Shown: positions 1-7,637, counted from the stretch's first letter. The stretch: 64,000 nucleotides of DNA from Candidatus Gracilibacteria bacterium (GCA_041658685.1 JBAZZS010000001.1:62001-126000), one strand, 5' to 3'. Numbers and translations: made by a program. Notes: a model not told the origin generated them from the sequence alone.

Positions 1-1112
1 GCATCGAATGAAATCCCGGAATAAGTGATGTTGCTTTCGAGTGCCGTAGCGTACAACGGATCCACTTCTTTGGTCACGGAAGTGACTTCGGTCAAAAGCT
101 CGGTCCAATTCACACGCGCACTTTTGATGTTTAAAATGATCGCAAATTCATTGGTGCTCACTTGAGTCGCCATGGAAAAAAGAGATTGAATAACGTCGTC
201 CGTGAGCTCGGTTTCAAGGTCAAGCGCTTTTAATTTTTGTTTGAGGTCTTTATTGGAAAAGAGGAGAGAAGCGCCCTCCAAATTGTCGAGTTCGATGGAA
301 AGGGTTTCATCCGCGGCTCCGGTTGCAAACAGCGATTCTTCTTCATTGATGATGCGTTCTTGGAGGAGCGTGGAGTAGAGATCTTCAAGCCCCAGTAAGT
401 CTCCGGCGGAAAGCGCGAGCGCTTTGGGATAAACAGGTTTTAAAAGATTGGTTTTAACGGTGGAAAGGGACGTTTGAATTTGTGTTTTTAGCGCAGCCAA
501 TTCCACGGCAAGTTCGGCTTTGGTGTTGGAAGAGGTGTACTCGGAGTTGTATTCCGAGGCTTTGTAGAGATATGTGTCCGCGGTTACGATGAAGTCGTCG
601 AGTGAAAATTTGGCCACCAAAAGAGTGTAGAGATTGATGGTGGTTTGTTCTTCTTGAACCGAGGTGGTGAGATCGGCCAGTCGGGTCACGGGATTTTTTC
701 CCAACACACCAAACAGATTAAATCCGGGAGTCAATTGGGAATAAAAGAAAACAAAGGTGAAAATACCGATCAATAAGGAAAGTTTTACTAAAAATCCACC
801 CAGGTTAAAGCTTTTTCCCTCGAGAGGAATGCCCGCGGTATTGGTTTTGGGTTTGGGGCCCAGGATTTTTTCTTTGGAATCTTGCTTGGAAACCACGGCA
901 TTCACCATCTCGGATTCGCCCGCAGCGGTTTTGCTGGAAACGGATGGCTCCCCAAACAGATCCGGGAGGGTGGCGGAAGCCGAGGGATTCGATCCCGAGG
1001 ATTCGATAGACACAGGGAGTTCGGGAGGCATGGCAGGGCTGAGCATTGTTTCAGTCGGGGAGGTTTGTTCTGCATTTGTTTTAAGATCCGGGAACAGAAG
1101 AGAAGTCGCCAT
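1..1112 (-). CDS. Single-pass membrane protein, unknown function (3' end outside window)
   Basis: The minus strand is open from an ATG at 1112-1110 to the window edge, about 370 codons with no stop. Residues 1-100 are rich in Pro, Ser and Glu and look disordered. One hydrophobic helix at about 106-125 (VKLSLLIGIFTFVFFYSQ) would anchor the protein. The remainder is predicted helical, with alternating Leu, Glu and Lys, and probably lies outside the membrane. I recognise no family. Good codon continuity supports this strand over the shorter plus-strand frames. The gene is divergent from the helicase at 1314, and the 200-bp gap holds a palindromic repeat. Confidence 0.75.
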   Translation of the reverse strand, partial: MATSLLFPDLKTNAEQTSPTETMLSPAMPPELPVSIESSGSNPSASATLPDLFGEPSVSSKTAAGESEMVNAVVSKQDSKEKILGPKPKTNTAGIPLEGKSFNLGGFLVKLSLLIGIFTFVFFYSQLTPGFNLFGVLGKNPVTRLADLTTSVQEEQTTINLYTLLVAKFSLDDFIVTADTYLYKASEYNSEYTSSNTKAELAVELAALKTQIQTSLSTVKTNLLKPVYPKALALSAGDLLGLEDLYSTLLQERIINEEESLFATGAADETLSIELDNLEGASLLFSNKDLKQKLKALDLETELTDDVIQSLFSMATQVSTNEFAIILNIKSARVNWTELLTEVTSVTKEVDPLYATALESNITYSGISFD

Positions 1113-1171
1113 ACGGTGTGTGTTTATTTTTAAGTATTCAAATTATTATACCGGAAATGAGGGGGAATTGC

Positions 1172-1246
1172 AACCACTCACGAAGCGATAGCGAAGGGAG
1201 CTCCCCCTCCTGTATTGCTTTGGCGCCAACGAAGTGCGCTCCCGCG
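1172..1246. repeat. Dispersed palindromic repeat, family a, copy 1
   Basis: Starts CCACTCACGAAGCGATAGCG and ends near GAAGTGCGCTCCCG. It closely matches the segment inside pgi at 43666-43755 and, reversed, the copy at 39557. It lies between divergent genes. Confidence 0.7.
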
Positions 1247-1280
1247 AATTTTCATATTTCCCTTCTCTCTTTTTTTAATT

Positions 1281-1307
1281 TTGAATTCGCGTAAAAAAAG
1301 CTAAACT
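1281..1307 (+). promoter_or_regulatory. Promoter of the Pif1-like gene, probably leaderless
   Basis: TTGAAT (1281-1286) and TAAACT (1302-1307) are 15 bp apart. The -10 box ends exactly 6 nt before the ATG at 1314, so transcription would start at or next to the start codon. No Shine-Dalgarno site is visible. Confidence 0.45.
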
Positions 1308-1313
1308 CATTTT

Positions 1314-2855
1314 ATGAAAATCGACCTGAATCCCGAGTTCCAACACGCCCTCGATCTCATGGAATCCGGGAAAAATGTTTTTGTGACGGGCCGGGCCGGG
1401 ACCGGCAAGTCTACGCTTTTGAGTTATTTTCGCACACAAACCAAGCGAAAAACGATCGTGCTCGCTCCCACCGGCGTTGCCGCGATCAATGTCCAGGGCC
1501 AAACCATTCATTCTTTTTTTGGATTTAAGCCGGACATCACGCCCCATTCGGTGTTGAAAAAATTGAAAAAAAACAAGAAAAATATTTATAAAAAAATCGA
1601 AACCCTTGTCATTGATGAAATTTCCATGGTGCGCGCCGATCTTTTGGATTGTGTGGACCTTTTTTTACAATTGCACGGCCCGCGGAAAGGGCATCCGTTC
1701 GGCGGAGTGCAGATGATTTTTATCGGGGATTTATATCAACTTCCGCCCGTGGTTTCATCGCGAGAAAGATCGATTTTCACCACGCATTACGAAAGCCCGT
1801 ATTTTTTCAGTGCCAAGGGATTTGCGGATTTTAAGCCCGAATTCATCGAACTCGAAAAAGTTTATCGTCAAAAAGACGACGAATTCATTCGCCTGCTCAA
1901 CACGGTTCGCAATCGCACCGCGACATCGGAAGATCTTGGGAAATTCAACACGCGCCACGATCCGGATTTTCAAGCGCCGATCAAGGATTTCTACATTTAC
2001 TTGACCAGCACCAACGCGTTGGCGGACACCATCAATCAAGAGCGATTGGCCCGGCTCCCGGGTAAATTGAGGACGGTTTACGGAGAAAAAGAAGGGGATT
2101 TTGGGCGGGAATATTTTCCCACGGCCGAGGCATTGCAATTCAAGGTTGGGGCGCAAATCATGATGCTCAACAATGAGGCCACCGGGCGGTGGGTTAATGG
2201 GACCATTGGGAAAATCACACGCATCAAAAAATCCGAGGACGACGAAGCCGTGATTGAGGCGGAGTTGCAAAACGGAAAAACCGTTGAAATCACGCCTCAC
2301 ACCTGGGAAATTTTTAATTTTTCATTGAATGGAGAGAATCAGCTGGATTCAAAAATTGTCGGAACTTTCACTCAATATCCGTTTCGGTTGGCGTTTGCAA
2401 TTACGATTCACAAAGCGCAGGGAAAAACCTTTGAAAAAGTCATTGTGGACGTGGGTTCGGGAACGTTTGCGCACGGCCAAATGTATGTGGCCCTTTCCCG
2501 TTGCACGTCTTTGGAGGGACTGGTGCTTAAAAAAGCGATCAAACCCAATGACATTCAAATGGATTACCAAGTCGTGAAATTTTTAACCCGTTATCAATAT
2601 TCGATCGCAAGCGAAAAATGCACGCCAAAAGATCGAATGACTCTCATTCAGCGCGCCATTCGCGACAAGAAAAACCTCAAGATGACGTACCTCAAAGCCA
2701 AAGACGAAAAATCAACGCGAACCGTGAAACCGCTGGCCGTGGGGGAGAGGGAATACAAAGGAATTTCATTCATCGGCATGGAGGCTTATTGTTTGTTGCG
2801 AAAAGGACATCGCGTTTTTAATGTGGATCGAATTTTGGAGATGGAGGTGGAATAA
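1314..2855 (+). CDS. Pif1-family DNA helicase with C-terminal WYL domain
   Basis: 513 residues. Superfamily 1B helicase motifs are in order: APTGVAAIN at 51-59, Walker A GRAGTGKS at 26-33, Walker B DEISM at 101-105, GDLYQLPPV near 138, IHKAQGKT at 365-372 and YVALSR at 391-396. Residues about 440-513 resemble a WYL domain. In Thermotoga elfii Pif1 such a C-terminal WYL domain is known as a single-strand DNA-binding module, so this is probably a 5'-3' helicase acting on replication or repair intermediates. It stands alone, convergent with rplL across a bidirectional terminator. The ATG at 1314 is chosen because the motifs begin soon after it and a -10 box sits 6 nt upstream. Confidence 0.9.
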   Translation: MKIDLNPEFQHALDLMESGKNVFVTGRAGTGKSTLLSYFRTQTKRKTIVLAPTGVAAINVQGQTIHSFFGFKPDITPHSVLKKLKKNKKNIYKKIETLVIDEISMVRADLLDCVDLFLQLHGPRKGHPFGGVQMIFIGDLYQLPPVVSSRERSIFTTHYESPYFFSAKGFADFKPEFIELEKVYRQKDDEFIRLLNTVRNRTATSEDLGKFNTRHDPDFQAPIKDFYIYLTSTNALADTINQERLARLPGKLRTVYGEKEGDFGREYFPTAEALQFKVGAQIMMLNNEATGRWVNGTIGKITRIKKSEDDEAVIEAELQNGKTVEITPHTWEIFNFSLNGENQLDSKIVGTFTQYPFRLAFAITIHKAQGKTFEKVIVDVGSGTFAHGQMYVALSRCTSLEGLVLKKAIKPNDIQMDYQVVKFLTRYQYSIASEKCTPKDRMTLIQRAIRDKKNLKMTYLKAKDEKSTRTVKPLAVGEREYKGISFIGMEAYCLLRKGHRVFNVDRILEMEVE

Positions 2856-2859
2856 AACA

Positions 2860-2891
2860 AAAAGGCCGATAGAATTTCTATCAGCCTTTTT
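2860..2891. terminator. Bidirectional intrinsic terminator between the Pif1-like gene and rplL
   Basis: AAAAGGC (2860-2866) pairs with GCCTTTT (2884-2890). An inner stem, GATAG with CTATC, follows one mismatch. Runs of A and T on the two sides give a U-tract in either direction, which suits the convergent flanking genes. Confidence 0.8.
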
Positions 2892-2918
2892 AAGAGTGTG
2901 AGAAATGCGGGGAAAGAA

Positions 2919-3314
2919 CTATTTCAATTCAACCGTGGCTCCGGCAGCTTCCAATTTCTTTTTGATATCGTCGGCTTCGTCTTTCTTGACGTTTTCTTTC
3001 ACCATTTTGGGGGCGGCATCCACGAGGTCTTTGGCTTCTTTCAAACCAAGGGCCGTGATTTCACGCACCACTTTGATGACAGCAATTTTTTGAGCACCGG
3101 CATCTTTTAATTCAACATTGAAAGAAGTCTTTTCTTCCGCAGCAGCGGCACCGGCTACAGGGGCGGCAGCCACAGCCACAGGGGCGGCGGCACTGACTCC
3201 GAATTTTTCTTCCATAGCCTTCACGAGGTTGGCGAGGTCGAGGACGGAGAGTTTTTCAACCATTTCAAGGACTTTTTCAGCATCCTTGCTAAGGGCGATA
3301 GATTCGTCTGACAT
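2919..3314 (-). CDS. rplL: 50S ribosomal protein L7/L12
   Basis: 131 residues, the usual L7/L12 length. The N-terminal dimerisation segment (EKLSVLDLANLVKAMEEKFG) is followed by an Ala/Pro hinge and the C-terminal factor-binding domain (VIKVVREITALGLKEAKDLV). It forms the ribosomal stalk with L10 and recruits translation GTPases. The ATG at 3314 (MSDESIALSK) is used because the 27-codon upstream extension encodes a hydrophobic, non-conserved stretch overlapping a repeat. It lies downstream of rplJ and is probably in the same transcript. No Shine-Dalgarno sequence precedes it. Confidence 0.95.
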   Translation of the reverse strand: MSDESIALSKDAEKVLEMVEKLSVLDLANLVKAMEEKFGVSAAAPVAVAAAPVAGAAAAEEKTSFNVELKDAGAQKIAVIKVVREITALGLKEAKDLVDAAPKMVKENVKKDEADDIKKKLEAAGATVELK

Positions 3315-3346
3315 AAGATAAGGGGTTAAAAGAATAAAGAGATAGA

Positions 3347-3383
3347 GAAATGCGGGGGATAGGACACTCACTTCGTTCGTGTC
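3347..3383. repeat. Dispersed palindromic repeat, family a, short variant
   Basis: AAATGCGGGGGA, then AGGACACT and CTTCG...GTGTC. It matches the reverse complement of 51787-51824 and sits in the short rplJ-rplL spacer. Confidence 0.6.
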
Positions 3384-3402
3384 TGAATGAACCATTTAAA
3401 AA

Positions 3403-4041
3403 CTAGGCAACAGCCGGAACAGCGGAGGGAGCCTCGGCAGGAACCTCGGCAACAGGGGCCGGTGTTTCTTCCGCAGCAGCCACAGGTTCAGCCGCTTTTT
3501 CAACAGGTGCCGGAGCGCTTGAAGCTTGTTGGTCAGCATAGGCTTTGACCACACGAGCGAATGCAGAAACCACACCATGAAGCGTGCCCACAAATCCGGT
3601 GACCGGAGAGAGAGCTGAGCCCATGAATTTGGCCAACAAAACTTCACGAGAAGGAATGCTGGAAAGTCGTTTCACCATGGAGGCATCGATGGTTTTTCCT
3701 TCCATCACACCGCCCATGATTTTGAGGGCTTCAATTTTCTTGGCGAACTCGTGCATTTTGCGAGCCGCGACAATTTCATCATCGTATCCAAACGCCGCAG
3801 CGATCGGACCGTCCATGATGGTGTCGGGGAGTTCGTATCCCGCGTCTTTGGCCGCGATTCGGAAGAGAGTCTTTTTGGCAACCTTGTATCCGACATTGGA
3901 CTGACGGAGTCCTTTGCGAATATCTTGGATGGTCGCCACCGGAATCCCTCGATACTGGGCAAAAACAATCCCTTTTGCTCCTTGGAATTGCTTCTTGAGC
4001 CCTTCCAGGATGTCGGCTTTTTGAGCTTTGGTAACAGCCAT
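3403..4041 (-). CDS. rplJ: 50S ribosomal protein L10
   Basis: 212 residues. Residues 1-165 are L10 (KADILEGLKKQFQGAKGIVF, then QYRGI and KVAKKTLFRIA). After the L12-binding helix there is an unusually long low-complexity Ala/Pro/Glu tail at about 170-212 (repeats such as PVAAAEETPAPVAEVPAEAP). L10 anchors L7/L12 dimers and represses its own operon by binding the leader RNA. The leader upstream carries the expected L10-binding fold and an attenuator. The start at 4041 fits the family N-terminus. Confidence 0.95.
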   Translation of the reverse strand: MAVTKAQKADILEGLKKQFQGAKGIVFAQYRGIPVATIQDIRKGLRQSNVGYKVAKKTLFRIAAKDAGYELPDTIMDGPIAAAFGYDDEIVAARKMHEFAKKIEALKIMGGVMEGKTIDASMVKRLSSIPSREVLLAKFMGSALSPVTGFVGTLHGVVSAFARVVKAYADQQASSAPAPVEKAAEPVAAAEETPAPVAEVPAEAPSAVPAVA

Positions 4042-4070
4042 GAGGAGAAGTTAAAGAATAAAAAATAAAA

Positions 4071-4215
4071 AAACTCGAGCGATGAAGACTCGAGGCTTAG
4101 CCCGCCAAAGGCGGGCGTTTCCTTCAAAAATTGAAGGAAAAGAGAGTGAGTTTGTAGCCTCGGTAGGTCTTAATCCAACCTGTTAAGGGTGAGATGCCTA
4201 CGGTCTTCAGCGGGA
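4071..4215 (-). promoter_or_regulatory. Ribosomal L10 leader with transcription attenuator
   Basis: On the minus strand AGACCGTAGG (from about 4206) and CCTACCGAGG (to about 4159) enclose an L10-binding K-turn-like core. Further on come two hairpins (4118-4140 and 4100-4116). A final CTCGAG/CTCGAG stem (4094-4089 and 4079-4074) followed by a T-run forms a terminator directly before rplJ. CGAGGCT of the core (4162-4156) can instead pair with AGCCTCG (4097-4091), which would break the terminator. L10 binding should therefore favour termination. The L10-leader class is established; the switch is inferred from pairing. Confidence 0.8.
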
Positions 4216-4218
4216 CGT

Positions 4219-4246
4219 ATTCTAGCGGGAAAAAATAAAATGTCAA
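4219..4246 (-). promoter_or_regulatory. Promoter of rplJ-rplL
   Basis: On the minus strand TTGACA (4246-4241), a 16-bp spacer and TAGAAT (4224-4219), nearly consensus sigma-70. It lies just upstream of the L10 leader. Confidence 0.85.
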
Positions 4247-4255
4247 AGAAAAAGC

Positions 4256-4283
4256 TTGTGTAATTCAAGAAAAATGATATAAT
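4256..4283 (+). promoter_or_regulatory. Promoter of the gene at 4312
   Basis: TTGTGT (4256-4261), a 16-bp spacer and TATAAT (4278-4283), with an extended -10 TG at 4275-4276. It is divergent from the rplJ promoter. Confidence 0.7.
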
Positions 4284-4311
4284 AAATAACGCAATTTACT
4301 TACCTTAAATT

Positions 4312-4695
4312 ATGTCCCCATCAAGCCATGAAACCCCAGACCCTAAGGATTTAGTAGTCGTCCCTACGGCAGCCCCAATTTCCGTAGAGCCGCCCGATTC
4401 CTTAGAAATAAGATTCCAAACAGGGAGACAATTCCTAGGATGGATAAGAGCCGAAGTCGAACAAAGTAGAAATGATCCTATTCCTGTGGTTCTATATGGG
4501 CGCACAGAAGCGAGTTTATTCGAGCATCTGTCGCGAGAGATACGCTTGCTGCCTGACGGTGTAAGTGTTTTTAGCGCAAAAAGAGGGCCAGATTGGGAAG
4601 GAATAGAAAGTAGACTTAGGGAGACTAGTCCAATAGTAGGCGAGAGAGTAGAGCTTCTAGCTCAAACCATACTTGCCATGAGGGAAAGATCCTGA
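4312..4695 (+). CDS. Unknown 127-residue protein
   Basis: An acidic N-terminus rich in Pro and Ser (1-35) is followed by a mixed alpha/beta stretch (VVLYGRTEASLFEHLSREIR). There is no signal peptide or membrane segment and I recognise no family. A strong extended -10 promoter lies 29 nt before the ATG. Codon use favours AGA, AGG and ATA more than the neighbours do. It ends in TGA at 4693-4695. The frame stays open beyond this stop into the DUF4256 gene, so one ancestral or read-through gene is possible. Confidence 0.6.
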   Translation: MSPSSHETPDPKDLVVVPTAAPISVEPPDSLEIRFQTGRQFLGWIRAEVEQSRNDPIPVVLYGRTEASLFEHLSREIRLLPDGVSVFSAKRGPDWEGIESRLRETSPIVGERVELLAQTILAMRERS

Positions 4696-4719
4696 GCCCT
4701 CACATGCGGAGATGAGGGC
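4696..4719 (+). other. Stem-loop immediately after a UGA stop
   Basis: GCCCTCA (4696-4702) and TGAGGGC (4713-4719) form a 7-bp stem with a 10-nt loop, starting at the base after the stop codon. No U-tract follows, so it is a poor terminator. Confidence 0.5.
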
Positions 4720-4764
4720 GTTGCTGCTACGGAGCGACCGAGTTCTCCCAGCCCAGGGCAAGCA

Positions 4765-5442
4765 TTGAAGGGGAGTTTCCTAGCGATAAATCACTTACCC
4801 CCAACTCCCGAGAATATAATAAATATCCTTAAATTTAATTTTCATGAAGACAAGAAGAGAACTCACTCAGATATTCATTGGCAAGAAGTAGAAGAGGCAC
4901 TTTATGCCGTTGATGGCAAAGTATTATTGGACTTAGCCCAAATGGAAAGAACGGGACATTCTCCGGATGTTTTTATGCAAGATGATGATTTTTTTTACTT
5001 TGGAACATGCAGCAAGAGATGCCCAGGATTGAGTTTCTTTGAAATGAGGCCAGGATACAACGTGGGGCAAGAAGGACTTCTAATGGGATCCCTAGCATAC
5101 AACGTAGAGACAGAAAACGCGTGGAACACAAGTGTAAAGGTTGTAAATGGGGACGAGCAGCCTGCTTGCGGGAATATTGTAGATATAGCAGGGATTATGG
5201 GAATGAGCATCATGACAATGGATCAATTTAGAAAATTGCTAAAAGCAGGGGTAGAGGTTGAAGGGCGCTGCTTTTTAGACCCACCGAGAAATCTCAACGT
5301 TGGGGGAAAACCAAAACAAATAGTAGATCAGTGGATTGTTCAGGATGGGGAAAAAAATAAAGTAACGCAATTTCTTGAATATCCCTGTAGAGATTGGGAA
5401 TATTTTCGTGGCGTAATAAAAGTCCCAAAAGTTAAATCTTAA
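4765..5442 (+). CDS. DUF4256-family protein
   Basis: 225 residues from a TTG start. The sequence matches what I know of DUF4256: an MERTGHSPDVF segment near 60, MGMSIMTMDQFRKLLKAG near 143-160, and a C-terminal EYPCRDWEYFRGVIKV. The function is unknown. No ATG or GTG is available near the conserved N-terminus, so TTG at 4765 is the best initiator. The frame is continuous with the 127-residue gene upstream apart from one TGA. It is convergent with fic, 3 nt away. Base composition is more A+T-rich than the housekeeping neighbours, which could mean transfer. Confidence 0.75.
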   Translation: MKGSFLAINHLPPTPENIINILKFNFHEDKKRTHSDIHWQEVEEALYAVDGKVLLDLAQMERTGHSPDVFMQDDDFFYFGTCSKRCPGLSFFEMRPGYNVGQEGLLMGSLAYNVETENAWNTSVKVVNGDEQPACGNIVDIAGIMGMSIMTMDQFRKLLKAGVEVEGRCFLDPPRNLNVGGKPKQIVDQWIVQDGEKNKVTQFLEYPCRDWEYFRGVIKVPKVKS

Positions 5443-5445
5443 TTT

Positions 5446-6063
5446 TTAAGATTTAAAACGAGTGATTTTCCTTTTCTTTAGCAGTTTCAAGAAAAGACTT
5501 TCCAAAGGTTGATATTCTTGAAGCATGCCTTTTCTGCAAGCCTCAATATAATCGGATTCAGACACTTCAGTGAAATTAAGAAGTTCATAGCCAACGCTAA
5601 CGGCCATGAGATCTAAAAATAAACGAATCGTGCGGCCATTCCCTTCACGAAAAGGATGAATGACATTGAGCTCGGCATGAATAAACGCCAATTTTTTCGC
5701 CAAATCTTTTTTCGAGTCTTTCACTTTGGGTTTATGTTTCTTGAAATCCAACTCGAATTGTTTAAGGGCATTAGAAATTTGTTTTGCAGGGGCAAAAAAA
5801 GCATTATTTTTCGAAATATTCACATGACGTATTTTCCCGGCCCAAGGATAAAGAGTTCCCAAAAAATAGGCATGAATTTCGAAAAGTAATTCCAGGTTAA
5901 GTTTTAGCTTTCCCTGTTCTAAAAGTTTTAAAAAATAATCGTACGAATCTGTTAAAAGTACCGTCTCGGCATCTTCTAGCTCTTTCGGATTCGTTATCCC
6001 AAGTTTATTTTTTAAAATATCAGCCTCATCCCCACCGACATTATAACGAGAAACCACGCCCAT
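5446..6063 (-). CDS. Fic/Doc-family protein (AMPylase-type)
   Basis: 205 residues. The Fic active-site motif HPFREGNGRTIR lies at about 137-148, with all catalytic positions present (His, acidic residue, GNGR, second Arg). Upstream, LYPWAGKIRHVNISK is the usual Fic flap region. Fic enzymes transfer AMP or other nucleotide moieties to Ser, Thr or Tyr of target proteins. I see no clear inhibitory S/T-xxx-E-G/N helix in the protein itself, which would fit class I Fic proteins inhibited by a separate small antitoxin. A 50-codon ORF overlaps its start by 23 nt. Confidence 0.9.
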   Translation of the reverse strand: MGVVSRYNVGGDEADILKNKLGITNPKELEDAETVLLTDSYDYFLKLLEQGKLKLNLELLFEIHAYFLGTLYPWAGKIRHVNISKNNAFFAPAKQISNALKQFELDFKKHKPKVKDSKKDLAKKLAFIHAELNVIHPFREGNGRTIRLFLDLMAVSVGYELLNFTEVSESDYIEACRKGMLQEYQPLESLFLKLLKKRKITRFKS

Positions 6064-6193
6064 ATTTTTTTAATTTAGAGATGACTGTTTTATTGTTTCG
6101 CGCACGAGAAAAACTCAATCGTTCAAGTTTCGAAGATCCACTCACGGCCCTATGGATCGAACTTTTCCCTATCAAATTTTTAGATGTATTCAT
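6041..6193 (-). CDS. Small basic ORF upstream of fic, candidate antitoxin
   Basis: 50 codons from ATG 6193-6191 to TAA 6043-6041, overlapping the fic start in another frame. The peptide is basic (KNLIGKSSIHRA, SRARNNKTVISKLKKYG). It contains S-S-K-L-E-R, only an imperfect echo of the S/T-xxx-E-G/N inhibitory motif of Fic antitoxins such as VbhA. Position and size fit the two-gene layout of class I Fic modules, and translational coupling is likely. The assignment rests on context, not homology. Confidence 0.5.
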   Translation of the reverse strand: MNTSKNLIGKSSIHRAVSGSSKLERLSFSRARNNKTVISKLKKYGRGFSL

Positions 6194-6243
6194 GGCCTAA
6201 TTTTACCTGTTTAAGATAAAAATCACAAACAAAAAACTTGTGG

Positions 6244-6249
6244 TAGAAT
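6244..6249 (+). promoter_or_regulatory. -10 box of miaA, probably leaderless
   Basis: TGGTAGAAT (6241-6249) is an extended -10. TAGAAT ends 6 nt before the ATG at 6256, so the transcript should begin at the start codon. No clear -35 is seen. Confidence 0.5.
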
Positions 6250-6255
6250 GCGCCC

Positions 6256-7200
6256 ATGCCTTACATTGAACAAGTCCGTCGATTCCTTCTCGAAGTGGCC
6301 AAGAATAAAAAAAAGCCGCTCGTTGTGATTTTGGGCCCTACCGCTTCGGGCAAAACCGCGTTCAGTCTCAAACTCGCGCTTGAAATGGATGGCGAAATCA
6401 TTTCTACGGATTCTCGTCAGATTTATCGAACCATGGATCTTGGTACGGACAAGATTTCACTTGCCATTCGCTCCAAAATACCTCATCACATGATCGACAT
6501 TCGAGACCCGGATCAGCCGTACAGTCTTGCGGATTTTCAGTGGGATGCCATGCGCATCATCGAGGAGATTCATCATCGAAATAAAGTCCCGCTGTTGGTG
6601 GGAGGAACCGGCTTGTACATCAGTTCGATTGTGCAAAACTACGAGCTTCCTGAAGTCCCGCCAGACCCCAATCTTCGCAAAGAGCTCGAAAAAGAATTGG
6701 AAAAAAACGGGGGCCAAGCCTTGCATGACATGCTCGCGGAATTGGATCCTTTGTCTGCGAGTAAAATTCATCCGAACAATCACCGTTATTTGATCCGTGC
6801 CCTGGAAATCAATCTCGCCAGTAAACGCAGTGCCGGAGAGCAAAAGAAAAAACGCCCGTGTCCGTTTGAAGTGCTTCAAATCGGGATCGAATGGCCCAAC
6901 GAAGTTTTGTTCGAGCGCATTGATCACCGCGTGGATGAACAAATTCAAACCGGATTGATTGAAGAAACGCACGGCTTATTGGATCGCTACGATCGACATT
7001 TGCCTTCCATGAGCGGGCTCGGGTATAAGCAAATCATTCAGTATTTGGAAGGTGAAATTTCGTTGGAAGACGCGGTCGCATTGATCAAAAAAGAAACCCG
7101 AGACTACGCCCGCCGCCAAAAAACTTGGTTCAAACGCGATTCCACCATTTATTGGGTCAGCGGCGAAGCATTGGCCAAAGAACTCACTAAAACAGGTTAA
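6256..7200 (+). CDS. miaA: tRNA dimethylallyltransferase
   Basis: 314 residues, normal length. P-loop GPTASGKT at 27-34, TDSRQIYRTMDLGTDK at about 51-66, LLVGGTGLYISS near 113, and a late ARRQKTWFKRD. It adds a dimethylallyl group to A37 of tRNAs reading UNN codons, which supports decoding fidelity. mazG starts 2 nt after its stop, so the two are probably one transcript. Confidence 0.95.
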   Translation: MPYIEQVRRFLLEVAKNKKKPLVVILGPTASGKTAFSLKLALEMDGEIISTDSRQIYRTMDLGTDKISLAIRSKIPHHMIDIRDPDQPYSLADFQWDAMRIIEEIHHRNKVPLLVGGTGLYISSIVQNYELPEVPPDPNLRKELEKELEKNGGQALHDMLAELDPLSASKIHPNNHRYLIRALEINLASKRSAGEQKKKRPCPFEVLQIGIEWPNEVLFERIDHRVDEQIQTGLIEETHGLLDRYDRHLPSMSGLGYKQIIQYLEGEISLEDAVALIKKETRDYARRQKTWFKRDSTIYWVSGEALAKELTKTG

Positions 7201-7202
7201 AT

Positions 7203-7637
7203 ATGGCAAAAAGTAAACAGGAGAAAAATGAGGGAAAGAAATTCGGGGGAGCTCACTCCGCTTCGCTCCGTGAGTTATTAAGCATTGCCAAAAAATTACG
7301 CAGCCCTACCGGTTGTCCGTGGGATCGCAAAAAGACGATCGAAAATTTATTGCCCGACTTATTGGGCGAAGTCAAAGAAGTTGAAGAGGCGATTCAAAAA
7401 GGCGATATGAAAAATTTGAGGGAAGAATTGGGGGACGTGTTGTTCAATATGGTTTTATTGTGCGTGATCGCGGAAGAAGAGGGCAAGTTCACGATGGACG
7501 AAGTGTTGAAAGAAATTGCGGAAAAAATTGTGAGCCGTCACACCTGGGTTTTTGGCAAGGACAAGGCCTCCACCCCGGAAGAAGCCTTGGCGTTGTGGGG
7601 GAAAAATAAGATCAAGGAAAGAAAATTACAAAAATGA
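7203..7637 (+). CDS. mazG: MazG-family nucleotide pyrophosphohydrolase, single domain
   Basis: 144 residues, one MazG domain. RSPTGCPWDRKKT at 33-45 is the usual opening, and the metal-binding ExxE...ExxD set is E56, E59, E75 and D78. It probably hydrolyses NTPs or dNTPs to monophosphates and PPi, housecleaning the nucleotide pool. The N-terminal FGGAHSASLRE (14-24) is encoded by a copy of dispersed repeat family a, an in-frame addition ahead of the conserved domain. It follows miaA by 2 nt. Confidence 0.85.
   Translation: MAKSKQEKNEGKKFGGAHSASLRELLSIAKKLRSPTGCPWDRKKTIENLLPDLLGEVKEVEEAIQKGDMKNLREELGDVLFNMVLLCVIAEEEGKFTMDEVLKEIAEKIVSRHTWVFGKDKASTPEEALALWGKNKIKERKLQK
7241..7274. repeat. Dispersed palindromic repeat, family a, inside mazG
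   Basis: GGGGGAGCTCACTCCGCTTC then GCTCCGTGAG matches the reverse complement of the first half of the pgi copy. It is translated in frame near the MazG N-terminus. Confidence 0.55.

Noticed and set aside
757..1191. Plus-strand open frames of 144 and 83 codons
   Set aside because: They lie antisense to a longer, uninterrupted minus-strand frame with a membrane helix and ordinary codon use.
2905..3321. Plus-strand frames across rplL
   Set aside because: Mirror frames of the Ala-rich L7/L12 coding sequence.
4693..4719. Selenocysteine insertion (UGA plus downstream hairpin)
   Set aside because: The context is not a redox motif, the hairpin starts too close to the UGA, and its loop lacks the bacterial SECIS pattern.
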